From Ephydatia muelleri (taxonomy: Eukaryota > Porifera > Demospongiae > Spongillida > Spongillidae), in NCBI GenBank assembly GCA_013339895.1, contig JABACO010000026.1:348855-412854 (forward strand): a stretch of 64,000 nucleotides of DNA. The letters are read 5' to 3'. The notes beneath the pieces were generated by a model. It made no database searches and was not told the origin of the DNA. It saw only the letters and a program-made list of their open reading frames with translations. Both the position numbers and the translations under genes were made by a program. Of the stretch, positions 25,835 through 38,034 are shown in pieces. Each line of letters begins with the position of its first letter. The first letter of the stretch is position 1.

Positions 25835-28800
25835 CTCCCTATGCTATCATCACATTTCCATTCCTGTTTGGAGTGATGTTTGGAGACATAGGCCACGGCC
25901 TGATGATGCTGATATTTGCCTGTGTGCTCATCATCTTTGAAAAGAAACTGGCCAAGACCAAGGCAGGAGGAGAGGTGGGCATTTATTGGGGTTTTTTTTG
26001 TACTATGTGACTGTGTACATGTACATTGTATTGGCATATCACATGCACACATATATGTGTAGTTTCTGTCTATCGTCTTCTCTGGTCGCTACCTACTGTT
26101 GCTCATGGGGCTGTTCTCCATCTACACTGGCATCATCTACAACACGCTGTACTCCAGGACCACCAATATCTTTGGCTCTGCTTGGAGGCCATACTACTAT
26201 GGACCGACCAACCGAACATTCAACACCTCTGTTTGTGCTCCGTGAGCTCTTTATTTAGTGATTTAGTGTTTGTGTATGTGTGAGTGTGTGTGGAAGGTAC
26301 ATAATAGATATGTTAAGAGCTGCACGACTTAGCGCACACACTGCAGGCGGGCACCACTTAGAACCAATGTTTTGGCTGCCAAGCTGTCATGACAATAACG
26401 ATGTGGGCCACATGCAATGGAGGAGGCTGCAATACAGATGGTTGTGTGTATGCATGGCAGAGTGTGGTATTTGGGACCATCCAGAACTGACCACCGAATG
26501 GTGATGATCGTGTGTGGGCTGGGTCGCAGCCTAGATGATGAGGTGGGGGTGTCATCTTCATCCTGTCCTCCCCTATCCAGCTCCAACACGACCTGCTATC
26601 CCACTGCCTGCAATCTGGTCTACTGTGACGCTGGGAGTATGAGGTGTGTCTTTCCAACCGAGGCACAGCGCTCCAGACAACCCTACCCATTCGGACTTGA
26701 CCCGGTGAGTGGTGTGTGTTTCACTGCGCTACGGCATTCAGTATGCATGCGGAGTTGTGCAGGCTGCATGTGCTAGCCATGTGCAGGCTGCATGTAGTAG
26801 CCATGTGCAGATGGGTATCATTTGAAGAGTGCGTTTGCTGACGTCCGCAAAAAACGCACACTTCAATGCTACGCATGTGCGTATGGTTGGGTTGCAGGGT
26901 CTGCACAACTCCACTGTATAGTACGAAAACTCAGGGGGTTTTTTGTACTGTACGTTGGTATGGAGGTTGTGGATTGCTGGCATTCTGCCATTTTCTTATA
27001 CGGTGGTATGTTGACAATTGTACGTGCCATTGCAAAGCCACATGATGTAACGACTGCACAGATCTCCTCTGTAGTGTGACTCGCACACTGCACACATAAC
27101 GTACAGTGCCCAGTTTGTGAGGCAACGCTCTCGGTGCACGTTTGTAGTCGATTGTGAAGAGCTGTGTGGTTGGTTGGTGCTACATGTACCTTTTTCGATA
27201 AGCAGCTTGACTGTACTTGTGTATAAATTATGCGTTGAAAATGGCAGGACAATAATCTCCAGCCCCTCCCCCCTGCACTGTCCACACACCCCTCTCCTGT
27301 ACCCCTCCACATATCCCGCCTCTCTTCCACCTCCACACATCCCACACCTCTCCCACCTCCACACATCCTACACCTCTCCCACCTCCACACATCCCCACAC
27401 AGATGTGGCTGATAGCTGCAAACAAGCTGACCTTCTCCAACAGCTACAAGATGAAGATGTCCATCATCCTTGGCCTCTTCCAGCTGCTGTTTGGTGTCAT
27501 CTTGAGCATAGTGAACAACATGTAAGTGAGGGGGACACACCTACACTGAAGAATGCAGATGTGTGTAGGCCAACGTGTCTGTGCATCTCCATATAAACGT
27601 ACATATATGGACACATAAGTGTTACATTACTGGTATGGACACATAAGTGTTACATTACTGTGCATAATGATGTGTAATGTGCCATGTGTTCTCTGATTGC
27701 AGCAAGGCCAGGAGTGTCATCAGCATCGTTGGTGTGTCTATTCCACGAGTAAGTGATTACAGTCCTTGCATGTTATTTTATTGTTAAAACGAGCAGAATT
27801 GGGATCATTTATGCGAAAAGTGACCTAATGCATGTTTTTTCAAGATTTCAAAAAAAATTTTCTTCAATAATCTAGAAGCCTGAAATGTCCTCTACACATT
27901 GCTTCTTACATACTGAGGATTGGAGTATTTGTCATGGAGTTATAACCCTCTGAATTTTTTATTAGCCATAAATTTCACAGCAGGCTTTTTATTTCTATTG
28001 CACGTACTGGAAATTGTATAATGTATGGGCTAGGACCCTTTTCGTGGAAACGAGATCCCAAATAGTTGTGTCTGACTTTACGTGTCATCTGTTTTGTGCT
28101 GTAGGTTCTCTTCCTGATGGGCTTGATTGGATGGCTCGTCTTCCTCATGTTCTACAAGTGGTGCAGATTTTATTCTGATCCGACCAAGGTAGGCCATATT
28201 TGGAATGCGTGCCTGTTTTAGTGTTTTCAAGTGCTGTATACTTGTATTGAGTGATAAGTTGTATAGTGTACACAGTGCATGCACATTTGGCCTGGGTGAT
28301 ACGAGTCTTAGCTGAAAATGTAGTCCTGAGGCCTGTCTGAATGGTCCTTTCTTTCTTCATGATGATTATATTGTACATCGTACTGTACAAAATGCCATTT
28401 CGAGGCACTGCCCCACCCGTCGCTTGCAAGCTGGGTATGGCAACTCACGTGTGTGTATGGCACTGTACGTTTGACCCCCTTGTGAAGGAACAGTGATATA
28501 TACCTACATGTAGACACGCAAGTATTTGAAAAGTCTCCACATGTACATTCACCGTCATCATACGTGTACTTTGTACAAGTAGTACTGGATCATCCTTGAA
28601 GTTAACAAGTCAGATTTATGTTGTAAACCCATGCCTGTACAGCAGATCTTGCCGGGCGCACGGTGTCATCCCCTGTGTAGTTGGGTATGGAATTCTGTAC
28701 ACCCTAATACTGCAAGCTGTGCATGTCTGCACGGCTCAGCGTGGAGCTCACCGTGGAGCGCACTGCGACTCGGGAACAAACCCACGTAAACATTAATTCC

Positions 28801-30349
28801 GGTCTAACCACAGTAGATTGTCTGCTGAGAAACTGTAATTCTCCAGTCACAACAGTGCAGTTATCTGCCACACCCAGGTGGATGAATGCCTGACCCTTTC
28901 TGCCTCCACTGTCTATGATAAAGATGGTATAAGGTTGAGATGGTATAAGGTTGAGATTGTGCATGTACATGACATTATAGCAGTGACAACGCTTCCACTC
29001 AGCTGTGTACAATCATTTTCAATCAGCTGTGCACAATCATTTTCAATCAGCTGTGCACAATCATTTTCAATCAGCTGTGCACAATCATTTTCAAGATCTT
29101 ATATACAACAGCTTATTCAGTTGCCATCGTTCGCTTCACCAAGTCAACCCCTCCCTCTTCTGGATCCATTATCACATCACAGAAGCCTTTTGCATATCAA
29201 AACACTAGGTCTCTATGACAGACATGAGATATTTGTACTTTAAGGTACTGGGGACTCGTAAGATTAAAAAATCCGCGAACAATCAACCCCACAAACAACA
29301 CCCGCTGTGACAATATGCCCTATGTGTACATGCTCGTGTCTCATTTGGCATTGTGATGAGGAGATATTGATGGTGCACAGCCACGAGAGTGCACACTCTG
29401 TGGCTGTGCACCATCACATAGCTGTTGCTGCATAGATGAAGTATGTACACGTACGTGCATTGTATCGGTATTGATTAAATACATTTTGAAGCCATGGGAT
29501 ACGTCATCTGTATATTCTTGAAGACGCATATGTTTTATTTCCCCTCCTCCCCAGGCCCCAAACCTCCTCCTAACCCTCATCTACATGTTCCTGGACTTTG
29601 GCAGCTCTCCCAACACAGTAGGTGACCCTGTGTACTCCGTCTTTGGCACAGGCGAGCCCGAAACGGCAGCTCAGGTAAATTTGGCTGCTGGAAAGCCCTT
29701 TCCTGTGATGGTGTACTTTGTAGATTTTGATCTTCACTTGTGCATTTGGCACAGCGTATCATTCAAGTCATCTTGGTGATCACGGCTGGCGTCTGCATTC
29801 CGTGGATGCTTCTCATGAAGCCAATATACCAAATTGTGAAGAGCAAGAGTGCAGAGAAGGTGAGGCCATTTTGTTGGGGGTGCAATAAATGGAATGAATT
29901 GGAAGGGTGCTTTTGTGATGGGATTCCTCTTGTGGCGAAAAGTTGTGATGTCATAAAGTGTGCACTGTCAAGGCTTCATACTAAACAGTTTACTACTTCA
30001 TAACACTGGTTTCATGTCATGATCTACACACCTTGGGGAGAATCTTCACTTCATGATTTTAAATCAAGTACATGTCCTACATAGCTGTCGTGGCTGCTGC
30101 GCATGTTTCGTATGTGCAGACCTCGCGCAGTGCAGATCTGATGCGTGACAACTAACATGCTGTACGACAATTGAGTATTATCCTCATGCATCACGGAGAT
30201 TTGGATTACAGTGTATATAGGAGTGACTAACTGCTTAACTGCTGCTTTTCTATTGGCATTTCAGACCTGTTGAATCCGTATTGTGAGCTTGGTAGTGTGT
30301 GTATGTGTGTGTGCATGTGGGTGTGTGTATTTGTGGGTGTGTGAACATG

Positions 30350-30392
<43 letters not shown>

Positions 30393-32768
30393 CTGTGCGT
30401 TGTATGTACCTCCTCTTGGTCACAATTAATAGCACGCCATGCAGTACGCCATGCAGTAACTGTGCAAGCAAAAGTCTACATTTGCGTGTGCACAAATGAC
30501 TTTCCATATATACAGGGTAGGGTGGTGGGTATATACAGGGTAGGGTGGTGGGTATATACAGGGTAGGGTGGTGGGTATATACAGGGTAGGGTGGTGGGTA
30601 TATACAGGGTAGGGTGGTGGGTATATACAGGATGTTAACTCTTCCACGGGCAAAGCCAATCATTGCCGTACACATGGAGTGCAAAATAACGTCATCTGCA
30701 GGAAAACACAGTTTGCAAACAACTTACACTAATATGACCAGGAAACAACTTTCTCAATGTGTTGTCACTACAAGAGTGTAATAAACAGAGAAGCTTTAGT
30801 ATAGTACCTGCGGTGCAATATTGCTCTGTTGCCTGTGGAAGAAAAAAAAGGAATTTTGAAAAAAAAAACAGGTACTAGGTCCCTTTTCGCGAAAATGATT
30901 CCATTATAGGTGCCACCATTCATGTCGTTGAATGTGTGTTCCTTTACTTTACCCCACTGCTACCCCCCTGCCCCGCCCTCCAGAAAGCCAAGAGCATGAA
31001 GATGATGACTGATTCCACCTCCATGACCACACCCATGACCACACCCATGGTCAATCTGGAAGGTCATGATTCCAAGATGGCAGAGAAGGCTGACATGTCG
31101 GGAGTGATGGAGAAAGGAGAGATGACGCAGGAGGGTGAGGGGGAGGATCCTCATGCTGCTGCTGGTCATGGAGGACACGGGGTAAGAGTTTCTGTCTCTA
31201 TGCTTTTGTGGTGTGTTTGGTGTTAATGTATATGTGTAAACGCTACGGGATCTTTTAGTGCATACACGGCTCTCATCACACAAATAATAGTCTCATGTGA
31301 AAATGTACACAACAATTATAATGAATTGATTACTGCTAATTTGATCTGAAATTGTGACCAACTAATCAAGCTTCAACCAGCTTAGAAGCAATTACAATAC
31401 TCATCAGTGAGGCCAGTTCATTGGAATCAAATACACTTTTCCTTAATTTCTTCAAGGACTAGCAAAACAAAATTTTTGCCATTACTTTACACTTGTTCTG
31501 ATTTTAGAGGGCCTTGATATAGTTTAACTTATTCATTTCCATTTATCAAAATTTCATTTCGCTTAGCATAATAAGGTTTTTAATGTGTGTTATGTTGTAG
31601 TTGTAGCCTTCGTTACCCTGTATGTGTGCAGGACATGTACATGTGTGTACATGTATGTGGGAGCGATAAGAGTTGGCTATATACAATTGACATTTCCATA
31701 TACGCTAAATTACATATATCGAGATGCCAAATTTGTAGCCTGTGATAACAAGGTTTGGGTCAATATCACGTACAAATGCAACATGTGCATTGTGAGGGTT
31801 TTTATTTTTATTTTCTTCCATTCTTAGCAAACACCTAGTGAGATACTGGTGTTCTCTGCTATCCACACCATCGAGTACTGCCTGGGGACCATCTCCAACA
31901 CTGCCTCCTACCTCCGCCTCTGGGCCCTCAGCCTTGCACACGAGCGTACGTGCCTCCACTTGGTGTGTGTGTCACATGACTGTCATGTGATCCAATTCCT
32001 CCCCTCCCTTACAGAGCTGTCTGAGGTGCTGTGGATATACGCCATTGCAAAGTACAACATTGCAATGTTTGGATCCCAGATACCGGGCTTTGGGTTCATC
32101 ATAATGTTTGCACTGTGGGCGGTGTGGGCAGGTAAGGAGGAGAAAGGGAGAGCACATTGCCAAATGCCGTGCCGTGAAGCTGCACTGTAATTGGACCACA
32201 TACGCTGTGCATATTTACCTGTAACACATAAAACTGTAGTGTATATGTTCTGGTCCTGCTTGTAGGAAAGAACTACCATATATGGGAAAATGTAAGCCTC
32301 ACAATAATTTCTTCCGTTTCGTCAAGAACAAAAAGTAGACGCACGGAATGTAAACGACCATGCAATTTGAGCACACAATATATTTTTTGTTAGTAAAGAA
32401 AATGACATAAAACGTATCTAAATTTGACAAACAAAAATGTCCTAATCTGTATATACATGTATTAAGGAGCTGCAGTTGCTTTTACTTGAGCACGGTAGTA
32501 ACTTTAAACCGGTCAATTGTTTGGCAGTTCTGACCATTGGCATCCTCCTGGTGTTGGAAGGACTGTCTGCATTCCTCCATGCCCTCCGCCTGCACTGGTA
32601 CGTTTCCGTGGCGCTGTTAGAACTACAGTGTATGTCAACACAATGGCTACTTGAGCTAATGTTTCCCGCTCCAGGATTGAGTTCCAGAACAAGTTCTACG
32701 AGGGGGAGGGACGAAAGTTCAAACCCTTGTCATTTGCTGTCGTCCTTTCTGGCGAAGAAGATGAGTAA
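21557..32768 (+). CDS. ATP6V0A: V-type H+-ATPase V0 subunit a, 24 exons, complete
   Basis: Subunit a forms the proton half-channels of the V0 sector of the vacuolar ATPase, which acidifies endosomes, lysosomes and vesicles. Exons: 21557-21652, 21773-21793 (21-nt micro-exon), 21901-21979, 22073-22170, 22434-22671, 22915-22966, 23502-23628, 23727-23809, 24626-24797, 24966-25100, 25309-25459, 25835-25974, 26063-26241, 26581-26704, 27403-27521, 27703-27748, 28105-28188, 29555-29674, 29755-29859, 30984-31181, 31828-31945, 32015-32131, 32528-32597, 32675-32768. All phases agree and the frame stays open for 921 aa, somewhat longer than the usual 820-860. The N-terminus ([15 protein letters not shown]) and [17 protein letters not shown] are family hallmarks. 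The membrane half has [16 protein letters not shown], the essential arginine and histidine in [11 protein letters not shown] (exon 21) and the second conserved arginine in [14 protein letters not shown] (exon 23). Exon 20 codes a Met/Gly/His-rich loop. The exon 11 acceptor could lie slightly downstream. Confidence 0.95.
22250..22417 (+). repeat. Poly-G (22250-22266) and poly-C (22388-22417) tracts in intron 4
   Basis: A G run and a 30-nt C run flank the same intron, so the transcript could form a G:C stem bringing the two ends of the intron together. The C run ends only 16 nt before exon 5 and takes the place of the pyrimidine tract. Confidence 0.9.
23041..23222 (+). repeat. Purine-rich GGAGAGGAAAGGTAGAGGAAG repeats in V-ATPase intron 6
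   Basis: Irregular units of GGA/GAGGAAAGGT about 30-40 bp long; almost purely purine on the transcribed-sense strand. Confidence 0.85.
23881..24175 (+). repeat. 36-bp minisatellite, eight copies, in V-ATPase intron 8
   Basis: Eight essentially identical 36-bp units starting ATTGTGTCAGTGAGCAATGA. The array begins 71 bp after the exon 8 donor. Each unit carries CAGTGAGC, a donor-like word, and the start of the unit resembles the sequence just after the real donor (GTGAGTGATTGTGTTAGTG). Open frames on both strands result from the 36-bp period. Confidence 0.95.
24386..24471. repeat. Imperfect hairpin element in V-ATPase intron 8
   Basis: The outer arms GAGCCCTGATG and CATCAGGGCTC pair, and the inner arms ATAATCATAGTGTCA and TGACACTATGATTAT pair around a short AGCA-like loop, with a bulge between. 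It looks like a decayed foldback MITE. Confidence 0.8.
24836..24952 (+). repeat. Pyrimidine-rich CTCTCTCCCTCCTCC repeat in intron 9
   Basis: About 115 bp of CT-rich units ending shortly before the exon 10 acceptor at 24965; it can double as an extended polypyrimidine tract. Confidence 0.85.
25217..25302 (+). repeat. (CA)n array with CATCTA interruptions, intron 10
   Basis: CA runs interrupted by ATCTACA lie directly against the exon 11 acceptor. A second, purer (CA)n run at 25798-25833 directly abuts the exon 12 acceptor (ACACAG|CTCCC). Confidence 0.9.
27800..28060 (+). mobile_element. MITE copy c, full length 261 bp, in V-ATPase intron 16
   Basis: It begins TGGGATCATTTATGCGAAAA and ends with the inverse form TTTTCGTGGAAACGAGATCCCA. 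The interior shares CTGAAATGTCCTCTACACAT and TTTCTATTGC with copy d at 60750-60992. Confidence 0.85.
29004..29093 (+). repeat. 24-bp minisatellite, about 3.7 copies, V-ATPase intron 17
   Basis: Units of ACAATCATTTTCAATCAGCT plus GTGC, nearly identical. Confidence 0.9.
29368..29416. repeat. 49-bp palindrome in V-ATPase intron 17
   Basis: TGATGGTGCACAGCCAC pairs with its exact inverse at the other end, and the centre AGAGTGCACACTCT is itself almost self-complementary. Confidence 0.9.
30355..30391 (+). repeat. (GT)n microsatellite in V-ATPase intron 19
   Basis: About 18 GT units, flanked upstream by interrupted GT/GTAT sequence from about 30295. Confidence 0.9.
30512..30630 (+). repeat. 23-bp minisatellite, five copies, V-ATPase intron 19
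   Basis: Units of TATACAGGGTAGGGTGGTGG plus GTA, nearly identical between copies. Confidence 0.9.
30865..30902 (-). mobile_element. MITE copy e, solitary end
   Basis: Only one terminal repeat is recognisable (ACTAGGTCCCTTTTCGCGAA then AATGATTCCA), in V-ATPase intron 19. Confidence 0.6.
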
Positions 32769-32885
32769 AATCTTCGATACATTTTATATGGACAGTGTGG
32801 TGGTTAATTGTGTAGAATGTTTACTTCGGATTATGGTATATTGCATAGAAATGACCAATCTCATTTATGTCAGCTGTGTAGTAGA

Positions 32886-32891
32886 AATAAA
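32886..32891 (+). terminator. Poly(A) signal AATAAA of the V-ATPase a gene
   Basis: A canonical AATAAA lies 118 nt after the stop codon at 32766-32768. Confidence 0.6.
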
Positions 32892-35800
32892 TTTTAGTGC
32901 CATTTGTCATCCGATGGGGAAATGAAGGAAATGTGATTTAAAGAAGTGGTTTGCATTGCACCTCAAGTGTGATTTTATGACATTTGCATGTTTCACGCAA
33001 AATGCTCACAATTTCTCATATCTATGTTCCATCTTAAAGCAATGAAAGAGACTAGCTAGTCACTCTTATGTAAGAGAAGTATTGCACTTGCAGATTTGTG
33101 TATTCTGCTCTTGCTATACATGTACATGTACATGTACAATATGTACATGTATTGCACACCATGTCAGAGAGCAAAATGTTATTTGTTAGATGAATAATGT
33201 CTAATGTCCTAAGCATCGACCAGGGACATTTTGTGCACCCGGGTGTACAGGAATCACAGGTTCAACATAGCAATTTTAATTAATGTTCGGGGACAGCCAT
33301 AGGCAAAGTATGCTTGAGCAGTCGGCCCCATAAGATAGCTGGACTTGTAGCATATTAAAATATTAAAACAACTCCAGTATGCCTTTATGTACACCAATGC
33401 TTACAAGAACTGGGATCTGAGGAGTCCATGCCACACTCATCCTCCTCTGATCTTGTGCAAGTTGAGCCACACAACCCTTAGTGCAGCCCTCAAGTAATGT
33501 GATGATGTAATTAATTGCTGTTTGTCTGATGTTTTACACCACCCACAAGTCATGGCTTCTACCACAGTAGACAAAGCGCTAATAGAGCTTTGCTCAATTC
33601 CTCTCCACTTCCTGTATTGCAAGTTGGCGTACCACCTTCATCTTCTATCAGTGATCCTCAGACATGACTTTGGTCTAGTCTGTTCCTTTCAGACAAACGT
33701 TAATTTTCTTTTTCTTTCACCCAGCTTTTTGACTCCGTGTCCTGTGCTCGCTTTGTAACACATTTCTATATATAGCCTCCCAAGCTTAGTGGACACTTAC
33801 CCATCTGATAGTTTAGGCATTCATCCTGACAATGACACGTTGCATGCACCACTGAGATGCACACTAAGAATACAATACATATGTCTAACTATGCGAATTA
33901 TGGTTCAATGTGATGCTTGGATCAATAAAGGCAACTGAAATTTCTGATTGACTATTGGTAGTCCGTTGTACCCAGACTCGACTTCAACTATCATGTATGG
34001 AGAACTGTACCGTATGCATATAATGTCGTTAAACTTCCCCATATCCGTGTGTGGAATACTTGTATAGTTTCTTCCCGAGTATCACTCTGGGGACTTTTCT
34101 ACGTCAGCATCTCGACATATCCTTGTATAGGAGACTGCTGTTTCTATCTTTTAGTTTTGTACACATTGTAGATCTACGACTACGGAACGTTTTTTCTAGC
34201 GGTTTCAGATTTTTGCGGCTTAGTGGCATGTAGCATTTTTCTGTTTGTGTTCGTTTCTCCAAAGTATTTATGGTTCTTATTGCACTGAAAGTCGGTAGAT
34301 ATACAGTATATGATTTGGCTTTGATTAGTCTGTCTTCGCCATGCTTCGCATCTGGTAGTCTGTACATTTAAGTTGGGCCTGGAATTAATAACTTCAGTTT
34401 GATAGGAAATTAGTCATATTTCCCTATGGCTTGTGTGGAGGTAGTTGCCACACTGAGTGACGAGCAACAGCGAAAGGAGTGGTGTGGGGTTGCAATAGTT
34501 TTATGCGATGTGAAAGCTTCAAGTAGTTGGTTTATGTTGTCCAATAAGCGCGGCCGGCTGTTTTCGACCTGAACGGGCTGCCTGTTTTCTATTAATAATC
34601 ATGACACGTACATGGAGTACCATTGCCAACACGTTCAGCTGCATTGCAGAACTTGAAAAACGCATGTCTTATAAGAGAGCAAGCAAAAAGGACACCATAT
34701 ACAAGTATTCAGGCCTTGCATGGTGTGGCATTTCACTCTGAGGAGGATGCAGCCATGTATCCACAAAGCCCAGCTAATAGTGTAGCTCCCTGCAAGCAAT
34801 GACTTCAAATGCTAGTATCAAATGGTTGTCTTACTTCATTAATAGCTAAAACACAAGAGTAAGATGTTAATGCATATTTTGTCATTGACCAGTAAATATA
34901 ATGATGCTATGCTTATACACGGGTTTTGTTCCATCCACAACTCAAGCATGCCAGTGGAAAGGAGTGGTTCACCAGGCCTGCTAGGGTGTGCTATTAAGCC
35001 TTAAAAGTACATTAGCACTATTTCACACCCCCACCATTTAATGCTCTTGTCAATCTGCACAATGCACTCACATACATCGTGCAGGTGAACCACCTTCATG
35101 TCAATTCTACAGTATTTGTTGTGCCCTCTCTCTTTGCTTATGTTTATAGAGAGGTAGGCTGCCTCTGGAGCTGCATCTGTATTTGCAGTTGTATAATACA
35201 TGCCTATTGTTATGACACAGAACTATTACCTTAGATACCTAGCTTGGTATTAAACATTGTAGCAGAGTGAATGTTCCAGGACATCAAGGCTTTAATCAGC
35301 TACTGATATGTATATGGCATCTGAGACCCTAGATGTTTTGTAATATTGACAATGGCACAAACCTAGTCAAAGAATAGCTTGACTCTTTAATTCCTTACAT
35401 GCATATCTGTGAGGGAATATCCACAAGCCTTAGCAACCACATCAGTCAGCATGACAACACAGTAATGAAGGTCTCCAGAGTGAACCTTGTGCATAACTTA
35501 GGGAAGTACTAACTACCTGAGAATTAAAATCTATGAAGTGATCAGTGATCAAAATAGGAAGCATTCATTGGTGGAGTCAGGGATTACAGTGAGTGCAGAA
35601 CAAGAATCACAGCTGGCCTAGCAATCACAGCTGGTCTAGCAATCACTTAGCAGTAGCTGCGCAACACAAAAAAAAAATCAACTACAAAAAATTTAAAACA
35701 ACTTTGCTCTTACTTATACATACATGCATGTAAATGGCACGTAAGGCTACTATATCTCCAGGGAGAGGTCAAGTGCAAGAAACCTCAAAGGGGCCGGGTT

Positions 35801-36559
35801 GAGATAGCTCTCCATTTTTACTGCCATTGTTCTGGCAGAAAGGAGATACAAGAAGTCACCTATATATGTTCCACATTGATGGAAAAGCTGCTGGGTGCAT
35901 GGATAGCTTAAATAAGATGATATTTATAAATCAACTCGCTATGCATAGTTTACAGGAACACCCTGCATGACAACTAAATCCCCAGTGATGAAGTATGGTA
36001 TGGATCAAGCTTGGACCTCTGCAAGGGTGGAGAGGCACAATAATGTGTACTTTACATTGCAGGTGTAAAGGTTTCTACTTGATCTTTATCAGGCACTGAA
36101 TCTGGCACTATGTACTCCAAAGCATTGGATTATCAAAACACCATGCATATCCATCACTAAAGTTGTCAACGACCTACCACCTGACACCTTGAAACATCAA
36201 TAAAGTTTATGCACTCACTGTAAACGATAGTTATCGAATAATAGATCTGATTCAACAGCATTGAATCTTGCTGCCTTTACAACATCAACTGAACATTGAA
36301 TGCCAGCTAGTATAAATGCTGCATGACTTTATAACCTTTAGCTCTTAATGCCACTGACCTAGTTAACATCATCTTCATCACATGCACTAGGCTTGTAGAA
36401 AAGTGGCAGGATTCAGTCAGTCTCCTTCCGGCTTGCAGAACAATTGCAAGGAGTCAAATCCATGTATATGCATACAATGCATCATTGCACAGAATATCAT
36501 ATGCCTACGTATAAGAGATGCAGTTGCAGAACTGCAATGCAGTGTGTGATGGAGCATCG
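32892..36559. other. 3.7-kb gene-poor interval
   Basis: No exon, RNA gene or mobile element could be supported. A short ACATGT run (33118-33150) is the only obvious local repeat. Small open frames (for example 33437-33622 minus, 34051-34233 plus) have no recognisable motif. Confidence 0.5.
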
Positions 36560-36929
36560 CACCATGCCAAATTGAAATTATCCACAAGGTGTATCCGCCC
36601 GTTTTACACGTGTTGTACGCGTGTGTGTACACGCTGCGCATACATTTGATGCATAACTTGTGTAGTCGCTCGAAGTACACGTGTTATCCACTATGGTGTA
36701 TAACGCGCGTTGCTCTAGATGTATAACAAGCGTTTCAGTCTACTTACGCATGTTATACACCGAGGTGTGGATTGCGTGCTTACACTTTTCGTATAACGAC
36801 CGCATTCAACCTGGATAAGCTTTGCATATCCTAAGGCGTATAACCGAGAATTTAACTTGTCGTTATGCCGGGGATGGGCATGGTGATACGACACAACTGC
36901 AAACGTGATTGTATTGCTGACTTTTGCCG

Positions 36930-37544
36930 TCAAGTAACGTTAGCAAACAGGTGGTCAGTATATTTCATGCTGGGTTCGTCCGAAACATCAATACGATATG
37001 CATGCTTCAAGAAATACTGCACAATTCCAAATATGTATGATGCAGTAGTGTGCAGGTTGACTTTCCCATCAGAATCATACCAGGATGCCATAACCACTGC
37101 AGAACGTTGAGATTTTGATTTTGCTGAACAACGTTCTTGGTGTATTTCAATATCGCTGCAAATCAAATGTCGGCGAAAAACTGGCTGCTCAAATTGGTTT
37201 ATATTGGGATATAGTATGTGATACACAGCCGACAAAGCAGTAAGTACTGCGTCATTTAAATACCTTTCATAACACTTTGAAAGAATTGCATGATGGTTTG
37301 ATGCATTAATTTTATCACCATACATATTTAAATTTATCCATATCGCTGCTCTCTTCTTCCATATCAACACTGAAGCTATTTCTTTCTTGTGATGTATTAG
37401 TATTCTTTGTCGTATGACATATACCTTTGTCGGCATTCTGACCAAAGCGGAACATCCATTTCGTCGCATATGCCTGTAATAGACAGATCGTGATAAGTCT
37501 TGTTGACACATCCAGCATCTATATCGATTATTTAGTCCTTCCAT
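36930..37544 (-). CDS. Transposon protein fragment 1 (within the CACTA-like element)
   Basis: An uninterrupted 204-codon frame starting MEGLNNRYRCWMCQQDLS, with a C-x2-C...H-x-x-H-like arrangement near the N-terminus that may bind zinc. The C-terminal part reads GIVQYFLKHAY and ends HLFANVT directly before TGA. From memory, a GIVQYFLxHxx...H(V/L)xAxVxW motif is frequent in transposon-encoded proteins of sponges and cnidarians. The TGA sits where a Trp is usual, so the protein may be truncated by a nonsense mutation (inferred). It lies head-to-head with the second open region of the element. Confidence 0.5.
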   Translation of the reverse strand: MEGLNNRYRCWMCQQDLSRSVYYRHMRRNGCSALVRMPTKVYVIRQRILIHHKKEIASVLIWKKRAAIWINLNMYGDKINASNHHAILSKCYERYLNDAVLTALSAVYHILYPNINQFEQPVFRRHLICSDIEIHQERCSAKSKSQRSAVVMASWYDSDGKVNLHTTASYIFGIVQYFLKHAYRIDVSDEPSMKYTDHLFANVT

Positions 37545-37665
37545 GTTTTGTACGAGGGTAAAAATAAAAGCATATGTGAAATTAGAAATTTTAAAATTAT
37601 GACGAAATGCACGTGCGCATGGATGGGCAGCTGCGGAGTATGATTCATTGAAAATCGACTGCTCG

Positions 37666-38000
37666 AGTCTTTTGATGGACCTAACAGTTTCGTCGACTCC
37701 GATGAAGTTTCACCTGAGATAGGCCTGCAAAATGCTGAATCGTTTTACGGATCAGCTGGAGGATCTTCGTCTCGAATTTGTCACATAAGTATGTTACACG
37801 TGATGGAATACAATGTTGCATGTGTTCTAATATTCAATAGAAACGAGTGAAGTAACACCTCCGGCAAGAAAACCCTCCGCAGACAGTGTGTGTGCGTGTC
37901 TGTGTGTGTGTGCGTGTGTGTGTGTGTGTGTGTGCCGGTGTGTGTGCGTGTTGTGTGTGTGTGTGTGTGTGTGCGTGTGTGTGTGAGCCGGTGTGTGTTT

Positions 38001-38034
<34 letters not shown>

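Noticed and set aside
33437..33622. Minus-strand frame with C-x2-C-like words
   Set aside because: Too short, no splice partners and no recognised family.
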